Positions 1-10,911 of a DNA stretch of 50,091 bases are shown here, in pieces. The notes under the pieces were generated by a model. It was not told where the DNA came from and searched no databases. It was given only the letters and a program-made list of their open reading frames with translations. The translations under genes were made by a program, and so were the position numbers. This DNA is from Allomyces macrogynus ATCC 38327. Lineage: Eukaryota > Blastocladiomycota > Blastocladiomycetes > Blastocladiales > Blastocladiaceae. Position 1 is the stretch's first letter; each line of letters opens with the position of its first letter. Location: contig GG745330.1 of the NCBI GenBank assembly GCA_000151295.1, forward strand, positions 1,687,279-1,737,369. The letters run 5' to 3'.

Positions 1-41
1 TCCCAAACAAAATAAAAAAAAATATAAAAGGCAAGACTCAC

Positions 42-562
42 CAAAAAAATTAATACCGAGACAAATACAAAACCCCCAGCAACACCCGCGAAAGACGACA
101 TAACTTCGAGGATAAATCGGACCTGGGAGACGAACAGACGGCCCTGCAGGTCGAAACGCGACCCCAGTAGGATCGTCTGGCGGCCCGTAGGGCGCAGGCC
201 GAGGGCCACGGCGCTCGCGACTGTGTCGGTCACCGCGGGCGGGACGGTCGCGCACGCGCCGGCGTGGCGGCCCGCCGCGGTTGCGGCCACGTATGGCGTT
301 GGGCGCGCGCCGGACCGCGCGCGGGCTGTGTTGAAGTACGCGTTCAGGGTGATGGTCGCGGGGACGGCGGCGTTGGCGAGTGCCGGGTGGGCCACGCATA
401 GTTGGGCGCCGGTGCCGGCGCTAGGGAATGTGCTCGGGCAGGGGACCGACGAGTATGCGGTGGATGGCGCGCACGGACTGAAGTTGGCGCAGGGCAAGGT
501 ACGACGTTCTGGCGGTCTGGGGCGCAGAGTAGGAGCCGGGAACTGACCGTTTCGTGTGTATT
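42..562 (-). CDS. Possible exon of an unrecognised type I membrane protein (partial, uncertain)
   Basis: The minus strand has one open frame across this stretch. It reads as a Thr/Ala/Pro-rich segment with several cysteines, then a well-formed stretch (LLGSRFDLQGRLFVSQVRF, about 180-90), then a hydrophobic run of about 20 residues (about 95-45) that could span a membrane. A strong acceptor (CACTATTTCAG, ending at 563) and a strong donor (GTGAGT at 41-36) flank it, so it would be an internal exon continuing beyond the left edge. No start codon or upstream exon was found, and an upstream exon would collide with the plus-strand gene that begins nearby. The plus strand is also open over 223-498 and could be spliced in phase (intron 499-571) to the next gene. 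The minus reading looks more protein-like to me, but this is a judgement from composition only. Family unknown. Confidence 0.3.
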
Positions 563-616
563 CTGAAATAGTGCACCAAGGGCCCGATCACATGGACCGC
601 GTTCCGTCCCGTCCTG

Positions 617-1739
617 ATGCTGCTCGACCTCGAGGCCGGCCAAATGCTCGCGCTCCCTGACGGTGCCACCTCGCCGACCGTCTTATTCAAGGATATTGAC
701 GTCGACAAGGTGTGGTTCCCCGCAGCGAGTCTCGAAACGACCGCGGTTCTCGTCGACTTTGACCCAGCCGACTTGCCAGAGGGTTACATTTCACTCGAGG
801 AGGCGCGGCGTGCGGGCGAGGCCGTGTTCTTCGACGACGCGCGCGACGCCGACGAGTCGGTGGAGAGTGTCCCGACGCCGGCCGTTTCGCGGCGGTCGTC
901 GGCGTCCGAGTCGTTCCCGTTCACGTACTACCGTCCGCCGCCGAACCGGCCGGTGCGGGACTTGCCGTGCGTGCCGCAGTATTATTACGAAACTCAGGTG
1001 TATTGGACCGCGGGGTACACGTTTCACTTTATCTCCTTCTGAGAAGGTGCGATGGTCGTTCACTGACTCCCGTTCGCCGCTCCACAGACCGCAAATGCTT
1101 GGCTGGCGCACGCGCGACAACACGTTCCTTCTGTTCGTCCTGCACGGCGGGTACGAGGCCGTCGTCGTGACGACCCGACCGGACCTGCCCATCCCGTTTG
1201 CCGCGCTTGACGCCGCGATCAAGGCCGAGACGTGGCCCGTGGAAGTCCCGCTCGACTCGGAACCCGCCGCGGTCCTCTCCGACTCGGACGAGTCCTCCAC
1301 TCCTCCCGCACCGCAACCGTGCCACCGGATCTACATGGCGCGGCGCCCACCGGCATCCCGTGCGGCCGTGCCCGTCCCGACGGCACCCGTCGCGCTCGGG
1401 ATCGGGTACTCGGCGAAGGATCGGACGCTGTTTCTCGCGCGACCTGCGCACCAGCACCCGTCGCCGGACGATGATGAGGACGAGGAGGACGAGCGGGATA
1501 CGGTGGTGGTCGTTGACAAGGACGATATTTTCACCGAGGTGCCGGACGTGCTTGCGGAAACGGGCGGGCGACTGATGCCGTACCTGCACGGGTTCCACGA
1601 TATTGGTGGATTGGTTATGCATCCGGCGGACTTGGCGTGCTCGGCGTTGCGGAGCGGCGGGAAGGTGAAGAAGGAGGTCGAGGAGGGGTTGCTCGCCGCG
1701 TATGCGATTCAGATGGGGTTGGTCGCGGAAGCCGAGTGA
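617..1739 (+). CDS. Unrecognised acidic/Pro-rich protein, two exons
   Basis: Exons 617-999 and 1088-1739 join in phase across an 88-bp intron (GTATTG...CACAG), giving 344 residues. I do not recognise a family. The N-terminal part (residues 1-70) is ordered and hydrophobic-acidic. A Ser/Asp-rich linker follows, then a Tyr/Pro segment (FTYYRPPP) near the splice junction. A second ordered block begins at QMLGWRTRDNTF and is followed by a long disordered acidic linker with a DDDEDEEDERD run. The last 60 residues look folded again. The start at 617 is the first ATG in frame, but the frame is open upstream to 572 behind a plausible acceptor (GAAATAG), so extra N-terminal sequence from a 5' exon at 223-498 is possible. 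No signal peptide or membrane segment is visible. Intracellular location is inferred only from that absence. Confidence 0.5.
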
Positions 1740-2055
1740 TGATGGATGGAGCACAGTCGGTAGAGAAATGTTTTTTTGATGACGGTTTTGGTAAATGAAC
1801 AGAAGAGGGAAACTTTGAACAACATCGTGTGTGTCGTCGCTCGTGTTGCTGTCGCTTGCGTCGCGCACGCTCCGGTGGCCCAAGTCGCAGCTCGCTCACG
1901 TCTCTGCTCGCTTCGTTTGCATCGCTCGTGCGCATCAAATCACAGGACAGTTCTCTTTGCATTGGGCATGATGGCACATTGACAGGAACAACGACCGCGT
2001 CCCTTCCCCTCGCCTCTCCGCCTCATCCCGTCCCATGTGGCGTCAAAATCTGGTG
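1740..2055. other. Convergent intergenic spacer, no gene seen
   Basis: This is the 316 bp between the stop of the plus-strand gene and the stop of the Ran-binding gene on the minus strand. It is richer in T and A than the flanking exons, as expected of two facing 3' untranslated regions. Short open frames here have no conserved features. Confidence 0.6.
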
Positions 2056-3480
2056 TTAGACCTTGTCGTCGCCGCTCCTCTTGTCGACGACCGCGGCCAC
2101 GCTGGGCGGCAATGGCGGGATATGCGCCGAGATCGCATCGGCCAGCTCCGCGGCTCCCTTGCCCGACGCGAGCCGGAACACGTAGTTGACGATCGCGCCA
2201 TTCTCGAACACGGGGAACCGCACGAACCGGTCGGTCAGGAGACACTTCATTCCCGGTAGGAGGGCCGCGTTGAGGATCAGTTTCAGGACACCGTCGGCGC
2301 GCATGACTATGGTGGACAAAGTCAGTCACTCTTGTTGGTCCACGGCCAAGGATGGATGGATGGAGACCGTACCAATGCGCGCCTTGGCGCTCCCCTCCTC
2401 CGCTTCATCGTCGCGCACGTTCACGCGCACGGTCCCGATCCCGCGCTCGCGGTACTGTGCGCCCTCGAGCACAAACAGTTTCGCGCGCGTCGAAAGAACG
2501 GTGGTCTCGTGCTCTTCGCCCGTGAGCACGGGCTCGGTGGGCGGTTTCAAGACAGCCACGGGCGCGAACACTGGGCCGGCTGCCTCCTCGTCGCCGTCCT
2601 CGGCGTCGTGGTCATCTTCGTCATCTTCGTCGTCCGAGCCCGTGGCCGCGGGTTTGGATGCGGCAGGCTTGGCAAACGCCGACGTGCCGGCCGTCGCGAA
2701 AATGCTGGTGGTGCCCGTGGAGGTGGCGGGTTTCGCGGCGAATGCGGCGAACCCGGATGGTGCGGGGGAAGAGGTGGTCGCGGACGCGTCGCCGGCGGGT
2801 TTCTTGGCGGCGAACGCGGCGAACCCCGAGGGTGCAGGCGCAGGCGTATCGGTCGCTGCCGTGTCAGACGCTGGTGGTGCGTCCTTCTTGGCCGCTGCTG
2901 CTGCTGCAAACCCGCCAAACGAGGTCGGCGCGGTCGTCGCCGAGTTGGTCGTGGCAAACGATCCAAACGAGGTGCCTGACTTGCCAGTCGACGCAAACGA
3001 CGCGAACCCGGAGGTGGCCGTCGTCGTGCTCGAGGTATTCGCACCATTCCCGGCGGCAGAAAACGCCGATGGCTTCCCCGTGAGCGCGGCAAACCCGCCC
3101 GACTTGGCCGCGGCGGCAAACCCGCCGCCAAACGACGCGGGCGTCGCCGGCGCAGCCAGAGCCGATCGTGGCGGCGATTCGCGGCGGCGTGCGGGCGACG
3201 GCAACGGCGACGACGCACGCTTGGTCGCGGGCGTGGCCGCTGCAGGCGGCTTCAATGAAGCGTCATCGCCTCCGGACGGTTTCTTGGGCGGCGGCGAGGC
3301 CGCGGGTGTGGAGGGCGCGGCGCGCTTGGTGCCGGCCGACGGCAGTGGTTCGACGGAGGCGACGGTGCCGGGCGCGGGTAGCATCGGGTGGTCGTCGACG
3401 GTCGCGGGAGCGGAAGGGTTGACGGCTGCGGTCGGGTTGGCCGTGGTGGCCTTGGCCGGAGACGCGGCTTTGGGCGGCAT
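2056..3480 (-). CDS. Ran-binding domain protein, RanBP3/Yrb2/NUP50-like
   Basis: Exons 3480-2373 and 2306-2056 (intron 2372-2307, 66 bp, GTACGG...CATAG) give 452 residues. The first 310 residues are disordered, with Ala/Pro/Ser/Thr and Lys-rich patches (TKRAAPSTP, PPPKKPS) resembling nuclear localisation signals, and repeated FGGF/FASF/FAAF motifs of nucleoporin type. An acidic stretch (DDEDDEDDHDAEDGDEE) precedes the C-terminal Ran-binding domain, about residues 315-435: GEEHETTVLSTRAKLFVLEG, then RERGIGTVRVNV, and after the intron RIVMRADGVLKLILNAALLP. This order (FG-type repeats, then a C-terminal RanBD) is that of yeast Yrb2/RanBP3 and of NUP50/Nup2, which bind RanGTP and assist CRM1- or importin-dependent nuclear transport. 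I cannot separate the two subfamilies by eye. The start is the ATG at MPPKAASP. The frame is open for a further 88 codons upstream, but that sequence looks non-coding. Confidence 0.85.
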
Positions 3481-3925
3481 GATGGCGGGGAGCTCGCGGT
3501 GCGCAGTCGCGGGCGCGGATGCGGGCAGTGCTGAGCGCGGCGAGGGGGGCGGCCGACGCGCGTTGCTCGTCGTCGACGTCGACGCGGCGGACGGCGGAAA
3601 AGAACGTGGAGGAAGAGGTGGCGGCCGGCTGTCGTCGCCATCCTCTTCGTCTTTTGCGGGGAAGGTCGAGGAGCACGTGGCTGGTCGTGACCGCGATGCA
3701 GGCAGCGCACGCCTGCTGCCAAAAAAAAGGCAGGCAGCCACCAAGCGTCATGCATGCATCGCGCGCATGAGCCGTGTTGGCAGGGCGCACGCTGGTCGTG
3801 CGCGCCGCTTCCACCCCGCCTTTCCTCCTCTACTTCGGAACGATCGACCTCCTCCACCCCCAACGTTGCACCGCACGGCACGACGCTCCAAGACACGCCC
3901 GCCCGCCAAGACACGCCCGCCCAAG
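3481..3925. other. Divergent promoter region
   Basis: This 445-bp spacer separates two divergent starts, the Ran-binding gene to the left and an unrecognised gene to the right. Just before the right-hand ATG there is a short direct repeat of the type CGCCCGCCAAGACA. No TATA element is evident. Confidence 0.5.
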
Positions 3926-4606
3926 ATGCCCGCCAGCACGACCGAGACCACCGCGCGCGACGCGCCGCGGCCGCACCGTCCGGCGCCGCGCGCGTTGCAC
4001 GCGCTCTCGATCGAGCACCACGGGCTCGCCGGGTTCGCGCGCGACCTGGTGCACACGGTCACCGACGCCCTGCTGAACCCGGACACGCTGCTGCACCCGC
4101 CGTCGAACGCGAGCACGCCCACCGCCTCGCGCGCGTCGTCGCCGACGGTGCCGCACTTCCCCGCGACGACCACGGCGCCGCCACGCATCTCGCCGCCGCG
4201 GCCGCAAACGGTGGCGCCGTCTCCGCTGTCTTCGCCGACGTCGCGCGCCGCGCCGGCGCCGCACGCGCTGCCCAGCGGCGGGGCCCCGCATCCGCACCCG
4301 CACGCGTCGCGGCTGCGCGCGGTCGCGCACGACCTGGTCGGCCGTGAAATGGACCCGCACGTGTCGCATGTCGGGCCCGTCGGGCCGGCGCACGAGATTG
4401 CCGATGCGTTGCGCGACCATACGCTGGATGAAGTGCTGGGGCTCGCGCACGGGCCCGTGACGGTCGTGAAACCGCCGGCGATGCCGGGCAGTACCGTCTC
4501 GGCGTCGTCGGTGCCGCTGATCTTGCCAGGGACGATTGGGCATATCCCAGAATTGCCGACGTATACGCTACCGCCGCGTGTGCGCACGCCGGCCGGCGAG
4601 CGGTGA
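3926..4606 (+). CDS. Unrecognised Ala/Pro/His-rich protein
   Basis: This is a single open exon of 226 residues starting at an ATG with a reasonable context (CCAAGATGCC). It is the last part of a much longer open frame on this strand, the rest of which only mirrors the Ran-binding gene. The N-terminal block (ALHALSIEHHGLAGFARDL, about residues 25-45) and a second block (LRAVAHDLVGREMDPHVSHV, about residues 130-150) look ordered and similar in style. They are separated by a Pro/Ser/Thr linker of about 75 residues. The tail is Pro-rich. I do not recognise a family, and there are no signal peptide, membrane segments or catalytic motifs. Confidence 0.45.
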   Translation: MPASTTETTARDAPRPHRPAPRALHALSIEHHGLAGFARDLVHTVTDALLNPDTLLHPPSNASTPTASRASSPTVPHFPATTTAPPRISPPRPQTVAPSPLSSPTSRAAPAPHALPSGGAPHPHPHASRLRAVAHDLVGREMDPHVSHVGPVGPAHEIADALRDHTLDEVLGLAHGPVTVVKPPAMPGSTVSASSVPLILPGTIGHIPELPTYTLPPRVRTPAGER

Positions 4607-5010
4607 GGTGGTGGCGATGGAGCAGGCGATTGAGCTGAGCGTGTGGCCCCTTTTGTGCAGCGAGGCCGCGAGACGACGTCATGGCGTCGATGCGAGTGAG
4701 AATATAGTGGTGCCGTGGTTCAAGTGTGATTTGAGGTGGCAGCGATGCTTGCGATGCACACAACGTGACCGCGTTGTGAAGCAAATCCCACCATCATCCG
4801 CCGCCGCGACCACACCGAGAACAGCGACGACGCGGCCGACGAAGAGGACGGCCCACGCCGACGACTTGCGGCACGCGGAGGCCGCCAGTGCGCGCAACAC
4901 ATCGGCGACTCGCAACACATCGGCGACTCTGCGACCCGCTCCCATTCCTTCCTTCCTTCCACCACCCGATCCTCGACCCTCGACCAGTACCAACCAACTC
5001 GCCAACCAAC
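4607..5010. other. Intergenic spacer with a tandem 18-bp duplication
   Basis: This is the 404 bp upstream of the RING E3 gene. It contains two perfect head-to-tail copies of CGCAACACATCGGCGACT at 4893-4910 and 4911-4928, followed by a C/T-rich stretch (TTCCTTCCTTCC) 50-70 bp before the start codon, typical of a 5' untranslated leader. No gene is seen. Confidence 0.6.
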
Positions 5011-6743
5011 ATGGGCCAGGTCGCCAGCAACTCGACCGCCGCCGCCATCGCGCAACTCCGTGCGCTCGTCGGCGCCACCACCCCGGCCCCTCCTGCACGC
5101 GCACCAACGCCTGGTTCCCCCCCCACCGGCGCCGCGCCCGCCAACAGCACCACGTCCGACCCAGCCGCTCCTGAATGGCTCGGCAACTCGCTCTACTTTG
5201 GCCCGCATTTTGTCCTGCGGCACCCGGGCGCCGCTACCGGTCGAGCCGCGCCGGGGAACGCTCTGCAAATTATCAACGACCAAGTCGCGGCACTCGCGGC
5301 AACGGCGACGGCGCGCGCGGCCGAGGGCGGCATGGCCGGTATCGGAGCTGGGACTGTTGCAGGGTGGGACGCGCAGCGGCATGAAGCCGTACGTTTCTTT
5401 TCTTTCCTTTCTCGACGATGAGTGAATTTGGTCGGTCCCGTACTCGACTGACCAACTGGGCGATAGTCCGACGCCCCCGGCCAAGTCTCGGCACTCTCCA
5501 CGACGATCCAGTGCCTCGTCAACGTCAAGCGCAGCTCGCTCGCGCTCGTCGCCGTCCCGCCCTCCGTCCCTTCCGCGGGCCCGTCATTGGCACCCGTGTC
5601 TGTCCAAAACAGACCGCGCGCGTCGCTGCGGTTCACGTTCGACGCGGCGGTACCGTGCACGGTGCGCGTGTTCCTTGCTGTACGCGAAAAGGACGGCAAG
5701 CGGTACCCTCTTTCCACCCGTCGCCACGTCCCCCACACCCGATCCTCAACGCCCATTCCACTCGCATAGTCTCGTCCCGCTCTCCCCGACCGACTTCCCC
5801 GCGCCCTTTGCACAAGCCTCCTACCCCGCCGGGCTCGGACACGTCTACGACCTGACGCGCGCAATTGACGTCGTTGCACTGCAATCGGCCGTCGCCGCAC
5901 ACATCCCGCCGCTGTCCCCGACCTCCCCCACCGTCGCGTCCTCCTCCCCCACGCCGTTCCTCGCGAAACCCGTCCCCCCACCACCCGCGAGCCCCGCCTC
6001 GGCCTCAAGCACGTCGCCGCTCTACGAGACCAACGAACTGCGCGCGCTGCGCACGTCGCGGTCGCCGCCGCCGGACCCGCTCTATCACGTGGTGATCACC
6101 GTGACCGGCACCACCGCGCCACCCACCTCCGCAGGCACGGTCGCGGCGGCCGACCAGTGGACCTACCTGGTGCTCGACCACGGCGGCGACAGCGTGCGGT
6201 GCGTCAAGCAGAAACTGTGGATCGGAACTACGCCGATGCTCTTACAGGAAATCTACGGGTTTGCCGAGGCGCCCGCGACCTCGGACGCGGCTGCCGCGGC
6301 CGCAGCCATGTTGCCCGAATGCATTGTGTGCATGGCTGACGCGAAAGATACTATTGTGTTGCCGTGCCGGCACTTGTGTCTGTGCAAGGTATGCGGTCTC
6401 GCTCATTCTCTGGTCGCGCGTGCGCGTTGTTTCTTTTTTATTTATTTATTTACCGGTCGAGAATGATTGCATCTAGGAGTGCGCGCTGTTGTTGCGCAAA
6501 CAGAGCCACAAGTGCCCGATCTGCCGGCAGGACTTTCATTCGCTGCTGCACATCGCGCGGCTCGCCAAAGGTGCGACGGCGGGGATGGGTGGGGCCGTGC
6601 CGCCGTCGGCGCCGAGCGCGCACGACGTGATGAAGTCGGTCGATTTGACGACGGCCGAGACGGGCGGCTTGCGCGCGCGCACGCGGACCGACGACGGCGT
6701 CGCGGGAGCGGCGAGCGCGGTGCCGGGGTCGGCGGGGGTGTGA
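5011..6743 (+). CDS. Mahogunin-type RING E3 ubiquitin ligase (MGRN1/RNF157-like)
   Basis: Four exons, 5011-5388, 5467-5702, 5770-6388 and 6477-6743, give 499 residues with all phases consistent. The start MGQVASNS is a canonical N-myristoylation signal (Gly2, Ser6), which would tether the protein to membranes. The middle holds the MGRN-type substrate domain: LRFTFDAAVPCTVRVFLAV, then a motif VKQKLWIGTTPMLLQEIYGF directly before the RING. The RING (about residues 389-430) is C3HC4: CIVC, then LPCRHLCLC, KEC, and CPIC, split by the last intron. Mahogunin-family ligases ubiquitinate endosomal sorting and receptor-pathway proteins in animals; plant LOG2 is a relative. The tail after the RING is short and disordered. 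The first two introns start GTACGT and GTACCC and the third GTATGC. Confidence 0.88.
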
Positions 6744-7358
6744 GGGGAGAGAGTGGACTGGGAGAGGGGGGGGGGGGAGGAGAGGAATGGGATCCGAGAG
6801 AGTGAGAGAGAGAGAGAGAGAGACGACACGGCGTCCAGCACGGCCTTGATTTCAGTTTGAGAAGCGTTCTTTGACCGCGACGCGACGGCAACGAGACGCG
6901 CGGAGGGAGGGCCGACGGACGATCAATGACGAGGAACTCAGCCAGCACGCACGCACAAATGTCGATTCCATTATTTCATTCATTCATTCAAGGTCGGTTT
7001 TCTCGTTATTCAAAGGTATGGTACAGGCTGCAAACAGACGGTGCGCCAATAATCAACAACAATCACGCCAAACATCAACTCACTCGTGCACCCGCTCCGC
7101 CGGTCGGGCGCGGGGAGCGCGCGCGCTCGTCTCGGTCCGCCGGTTCACCGCCACCGGCACGGGTTATTGCAAGTCGGCATCCAACAGCAAGCAGCTCACT
7201 CCGGACCCGTTGATACGGACGGCTCCAGGGCCACATCGGCGCGGCCGGCCCGCGAACACGGCAGCGCGCCGCGCCATCACTCTGGTATCTTCAATTACGT
7301 TGGTCGACGCGACACGACGCGACGCGACGTGACGCGACGCGACGCGGACGACAGCGGC
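6744..7358. other. Convergent spacer with three simple repeats
   Basis: This is 615 bp between two facing gene ends. It holds a run of 12 G at 6766-6777, a GA microsatellite at about 6795-6823, and a pentameric GACGC-type repeat at about 7304-7347 that ends only 11 bp before the stop of the PQ-loop gene. No gene is seen. Confidence 0.65.
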
Positions 7359-8495
7359 TCAGAGCTCGGGCCAGGTGCGCGCGAGCAGCGGCGTGCGCTC
7401 AGTCGGCGGGCGCGTGGCCGCGACCGGGACGGGTGGCCGTGGCAGGGGCAGCAATGGCGCGTGGGCCGAGGAGGACGGCGGCGATGCGACGCTCGAGGAC
7501 GCTGGCGGCACGTCAACGGCCATCTCAGGCACGGATGCGCTCTTGGTGCATGCAACGTCCTCCTCGTCCGGCTCGCCAACCATGACCTCCTCCTCGTCCC
7601 GGCTCGCGTCGCGCCAGCACCACCACTGTGCGATCAGTGCCGCGTCCATTGCGAGCGTGCCTGCACTCCCCATAAAAAACGGCAGTGCCGCGGCCCAATA
7701 CTCGCCGACGTCTGCGACCGTCATCCCGCGCAGAGCGACCGATGCGGCGTAGGTCGCGTTCCCGAGCACCGCGCACGCGACCATGCCCATAGCGAGTCCC
7801 TTGACGGACCGGCGGCGGTGGTTGTGCACGAGTTGCGGGACGCGCGACGTCAGGTAGAGCACCGTGCACAGGTAGGACGCGGCCGTGCCGACGATGGCCG
7901 CGAGCGATGCGGAACTCGACGCGGTGATTGGGAGCGCGTGGGTCGGGGGCGCGAACGACGCGACAGCCGAGACGGCGGCGAGCGCGGACATGCTCGGTGA
8001 GAAGGATGGTGTAGACTTGGCAGGTGCCAGCCGGCGCGACGCGGCGCGGTGGTTGTACCACAGACACTGCACGAGGAGTGCGGCGTCGACAAAGCAAAAG
8101 TACGCCGCGAGGAGGACCTGGAACGGCCGCTGGTTCGTCAGGGCGGATCCGAGGTAGTTGGCCACGTCGCCGAGCAGCCAGACGGCGATGAAGGGGATGG
8201 CGAGGCCTGCGGCCGATTGCCGGCGCCAGTTTTGCAAAACTTGCCTAAACGAGCACAGAGGGTCAGTTTCTCTGCCTAGATGGAGGAGAGCGACGAGGCT
8301 GGACTCGGAAACGTACGGCATTTGCGCGCCGACCCAGCACAGGACCGAGGCGTATCCGAGCACGACGCTCGTGGCCTCGGTGCGCGAGTAGGCGCACTCG
8401 GCAAAGAGCAGGTAGATGAGCGGCGATGCCGGCGGCATGCCGGGCACAGCGGGGCACGCGGCGGGGCCCTCTGTCGGTGGTTGTGGGGCGATCAT
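7359..8495 (-). CDS. PQ-loop repeat membrane transporter (lysosomal/vacuolar amino-acid transporter family)
   Basis: Exons 8495-8317 and 8244-7359 (intron 8316-8245, 72 bp, GTACGT...TTTAG) give 354 residues. The intron has no stop in frame, so the gene also reads through, but splicing restores the signature: AQMP joined to QVLQNWRRQSAAGLA makes the first PQ motif (Pro60-Gln61). The second PQ motif is SRVPQLVHNHRRRSVKGLAM. About seven hydrophobic segments flank the two motifs. The C-terminal tail is cytosolic-looking, acidic and Pro-rich, and contains PLLARTWPEL; an acidic or dileucine-type sorting signal is possible (ERTPLL). The family (PQLC2, yeast Ypq1-3, cystinosin relatives) exports cationic amino acids or cystine from lysosomes or vacuoles. 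The substrate cannot be fixed from sequence alone. Confidence 0.85.
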   Translation of the reverse strand: MIAPQPPTEGPAACPAVPGMPPASPLIYLLFAECAYSRTEATSVVLGYASVLCWVGAQMPYVSESSLVALLHLGRETDPLCSFRQVLQNWRRQSAAGLAIPFIAVWLLGDVANYLGSALTNQRPFQVLLAAYFCFVDAALLVQCLWYNHRAASRRLAPAKSTPSFSPSMSALAAVSAVASFAPPTHALPITASSSASLAAIVGTAASYLCTVLYLTSRVPQLVHNHRRRSVKGLAMGMVACAVLGNATYAASVALRGMTVADVGEYWAAALPFFMGSAGTLAMDAALIAQWWCWRDASRDEEEVMVGEPDEEDVACTKSASVPEMAVDVPPASSSVASPPSSSAHAPLLPLPRPPVPVAATRPPTERTPLLARTWPEL

Positions 8496-9030
8496 GTGTC
8501 GAAGGAGTCCGGCAAGGTCGAGGAGTGCGCGGCGCGAGGGCGGGCCGATGTCGGATCGGTTGGGAACGTGCAGCAGCTCGCGGGCGTGGGGGGAGCAGCG
8601 CGGTTATGAAGGAAGCGCGGCATTTGCGGGCTGGCGCATCGTCGTCGCGGCCCGCGGGCAGGCAAGTCATCCGGCCGCGACGATAGATGGAAGTGCCAGC
8701 ATACCCGCATTGAGACGCGTCACACACGCTGCGCTTCATTCATCTGCCTCGCTCCAAGGCAAGCCTCATCAGCCGCCCCTCGATCAAAACATGCAAAGAT
8801 GAACACGGAGCCGTGGCGATCGGATCACCCTCTGGAGCAGCACACGCTCGTGCTCAAGCAAAACAACAATGTATGTCCACCAAGTCGACGATGCCATGTA
8901 CTCGGCGCGCAGCAGCAGCGGGTGCGAGCGCGCGGGCTCGATTCGGTGGGGCCCAGGAAAGATTAACACAGATGGCCCGCACCTCGACGACGAAATCAAA
9001 CAAATGTACAAAGAAAAAGCGCCACGTCCT
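8496..9030. other. Spacer between two minus-strand genes
   Basis: This 535-bp stretch is the upstream region of the PQ-loop gene and the 3' region of the deadenylase gene. The part next to the deadenylase stop, TTTGTACATTTGTTTG on the minus strand, is A/T-rich as in a 3' untranslated region. No separate gene is seen. Confidence 0.55.
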
Positions 9031-10880
9031 TTACGCTCCACCCCCACCGCCCCCACCGGCACCGCGATGCTTGAAGATGGCCAGCAGCGGCAAATGGTCC
9101 GACGGCACGTACGCCGATGGCAGTCCCGCGACGCGTTCCAAGTACGCGATCCCGCCTTTAGGTGCGCCATCGAGCCTCCCGACCAATCTCAACCCGGCAT
9201 CGCCCGTATACAAAATGTGGTCGATGATGCCGCGAAAGTGCGGGCGGCAGTGCGTGTACGGTAACTTGGTCCCGGCGTACGCCGAGTTCATTGGGCCCAG
9301 CGCGTGCGTGCACGCGGTACCCGACGCCGTAAATCGGCCGAAATCCGACCCGCCAAACGCCGACACGGGCACGATGCCGGATTGCAGGTACTCGAGCACC
9401 GACGAGTCGGGGCAGGAGTTCAAGTCGCCGGCGATCACGGTGGCCATCGGCGTGGGGGCATGTGCGCTGGGCCATGCCGGCCAGTCGAGTGTGGGCCATG
9501 CCGACGGTGGTGGCGGTGGCGACACGGGCATTGCCGGCAATCGGCCGCGGTTCCTTGGCGGCGGCGGCGCCGCGAATCCCGTGGGTGGCAATGGCGGGGA
9601 ACAAGAGAGCATCCCCTCGGCGGGCGGCGATGGCAACGTCGCAGCTGCTGTTGCCGTACTCGTGCGTCTCGCACGCCGTCCACGCGGCACGGGTATCGGC
9701 ACGGGCATTGACTTGGCGCGCGGCGCCTCGACAGGCGTTGGCGGCGGCGACGGTGGCGCCCCATTGCACTGTGGGGTTACGGGGGACGTGGGCGACTGTA
9801 ACGGCGGCCACTCATCGTGTGCGAGCGGCGCGACGACGCGCGGGGTCGCGGGCCATAGCGCCACGGGCGGCGGCCCACCCGCAAGGTGCTCCATCAAGAT
9901 TGCCGCCTGTAACAACTTCGAGTCGGCAAACTCGGGCGCGGCCAGGAAATGCGTATTGACGACGCGCACGCGCGCGCCCGTGCGCCTGTTGCGCAAGACA
10001 GCGATTTGCGCGAGGTTGTAGAACGACCGGTGCCGGGTCACTTCGTCGACGTGTCGCGCGAGGTACGGGTGCGTAGGGTCGTGCGGGTGCAGCGGCACGT
10101 CGCGGAACCTGAGCGTATGAATGTGCACGAGATCGAACCGGTCGCGCCTGAAGAACGTGGCGCACCCGTCGTAGGCCGATTTGGGCGCGTAGTGGCCTGC
10201 GTAGCCGGCGGCGTGCAGGGTCGGGGCAAAGTGCAGGTGATAGTCGCTCGGATCGACTTCCTACGGTGCCGAAATGCATGTCAAGATCAGCAAGACTGCA
10301 CAGATTCGCAAACAGCATGAAAAAACAAACTGCACGGACCTGGAGGCAGATTATGTCGGGCTCGTAAAAGAGCAGTTCATCGAGAATGGCCGTACGGCGC
10401 GCGTCAGGGTCGAGCGAGTGCTTGCCAGCTGGATCGGTCGTTGCCGCATTCGCAAGCAAGTCGAACGTGGGTGCGAGCACGTTAAACGAGAGAAGCGAAA
10501 AGTGACCTTAGAAAAGGGTGGAGAGCACACGCATCAGCCTGACTGTTCTCGATCGCAGTACGACCTGCTGACTGGGACACGGGAAGAGCACGTACTGGCG
10601 TCCAGGGAGTCGCGGCTCGCAAACTGCCACGTGCGCTTGAGCACCTTGACAAAGGGCGTTGCTGTTGCGGCCAGTGACCTGGGCGCGTCAGCGCAGCCGG
10701 CATAGACAAACGAGCGGGGCAGGAACGCGACGGGTGGCGGGGGCAGGCCATTGCTGGGCAGTAGCGATGTGGATGGCCCCGTTGCGCCGTCAGGGGTCGC
10801 TGCGCTCGGGCTTGGAGCGCGTGCCGGTGGCGACGCGGGCGTAGTGAGCGCAACGATGGGGCTGTTGTTGCGATTGTCGC

Positions 10881-10911
<31 letters not shown>

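Noticed and set aside
2186..3925. Very long plus-strand open frame ending at 4606
   Set aside because: Its first 580 codons are the mirror of the Ran-binding gene, whose RanBD and FG-type repeats make the minus strand real. Only the last part (3926-4606) can be an independent gene.
8813..10021. Plus-strand 402-codon open frame over the deadenylase gene
   Set aside because: It lies antisense to conserved catalytic motifs (GDLNS, IIDH, SDH), and its Ala/Gly/Arg-rich translation is typical of an antisense shadow in GC-rich exons.
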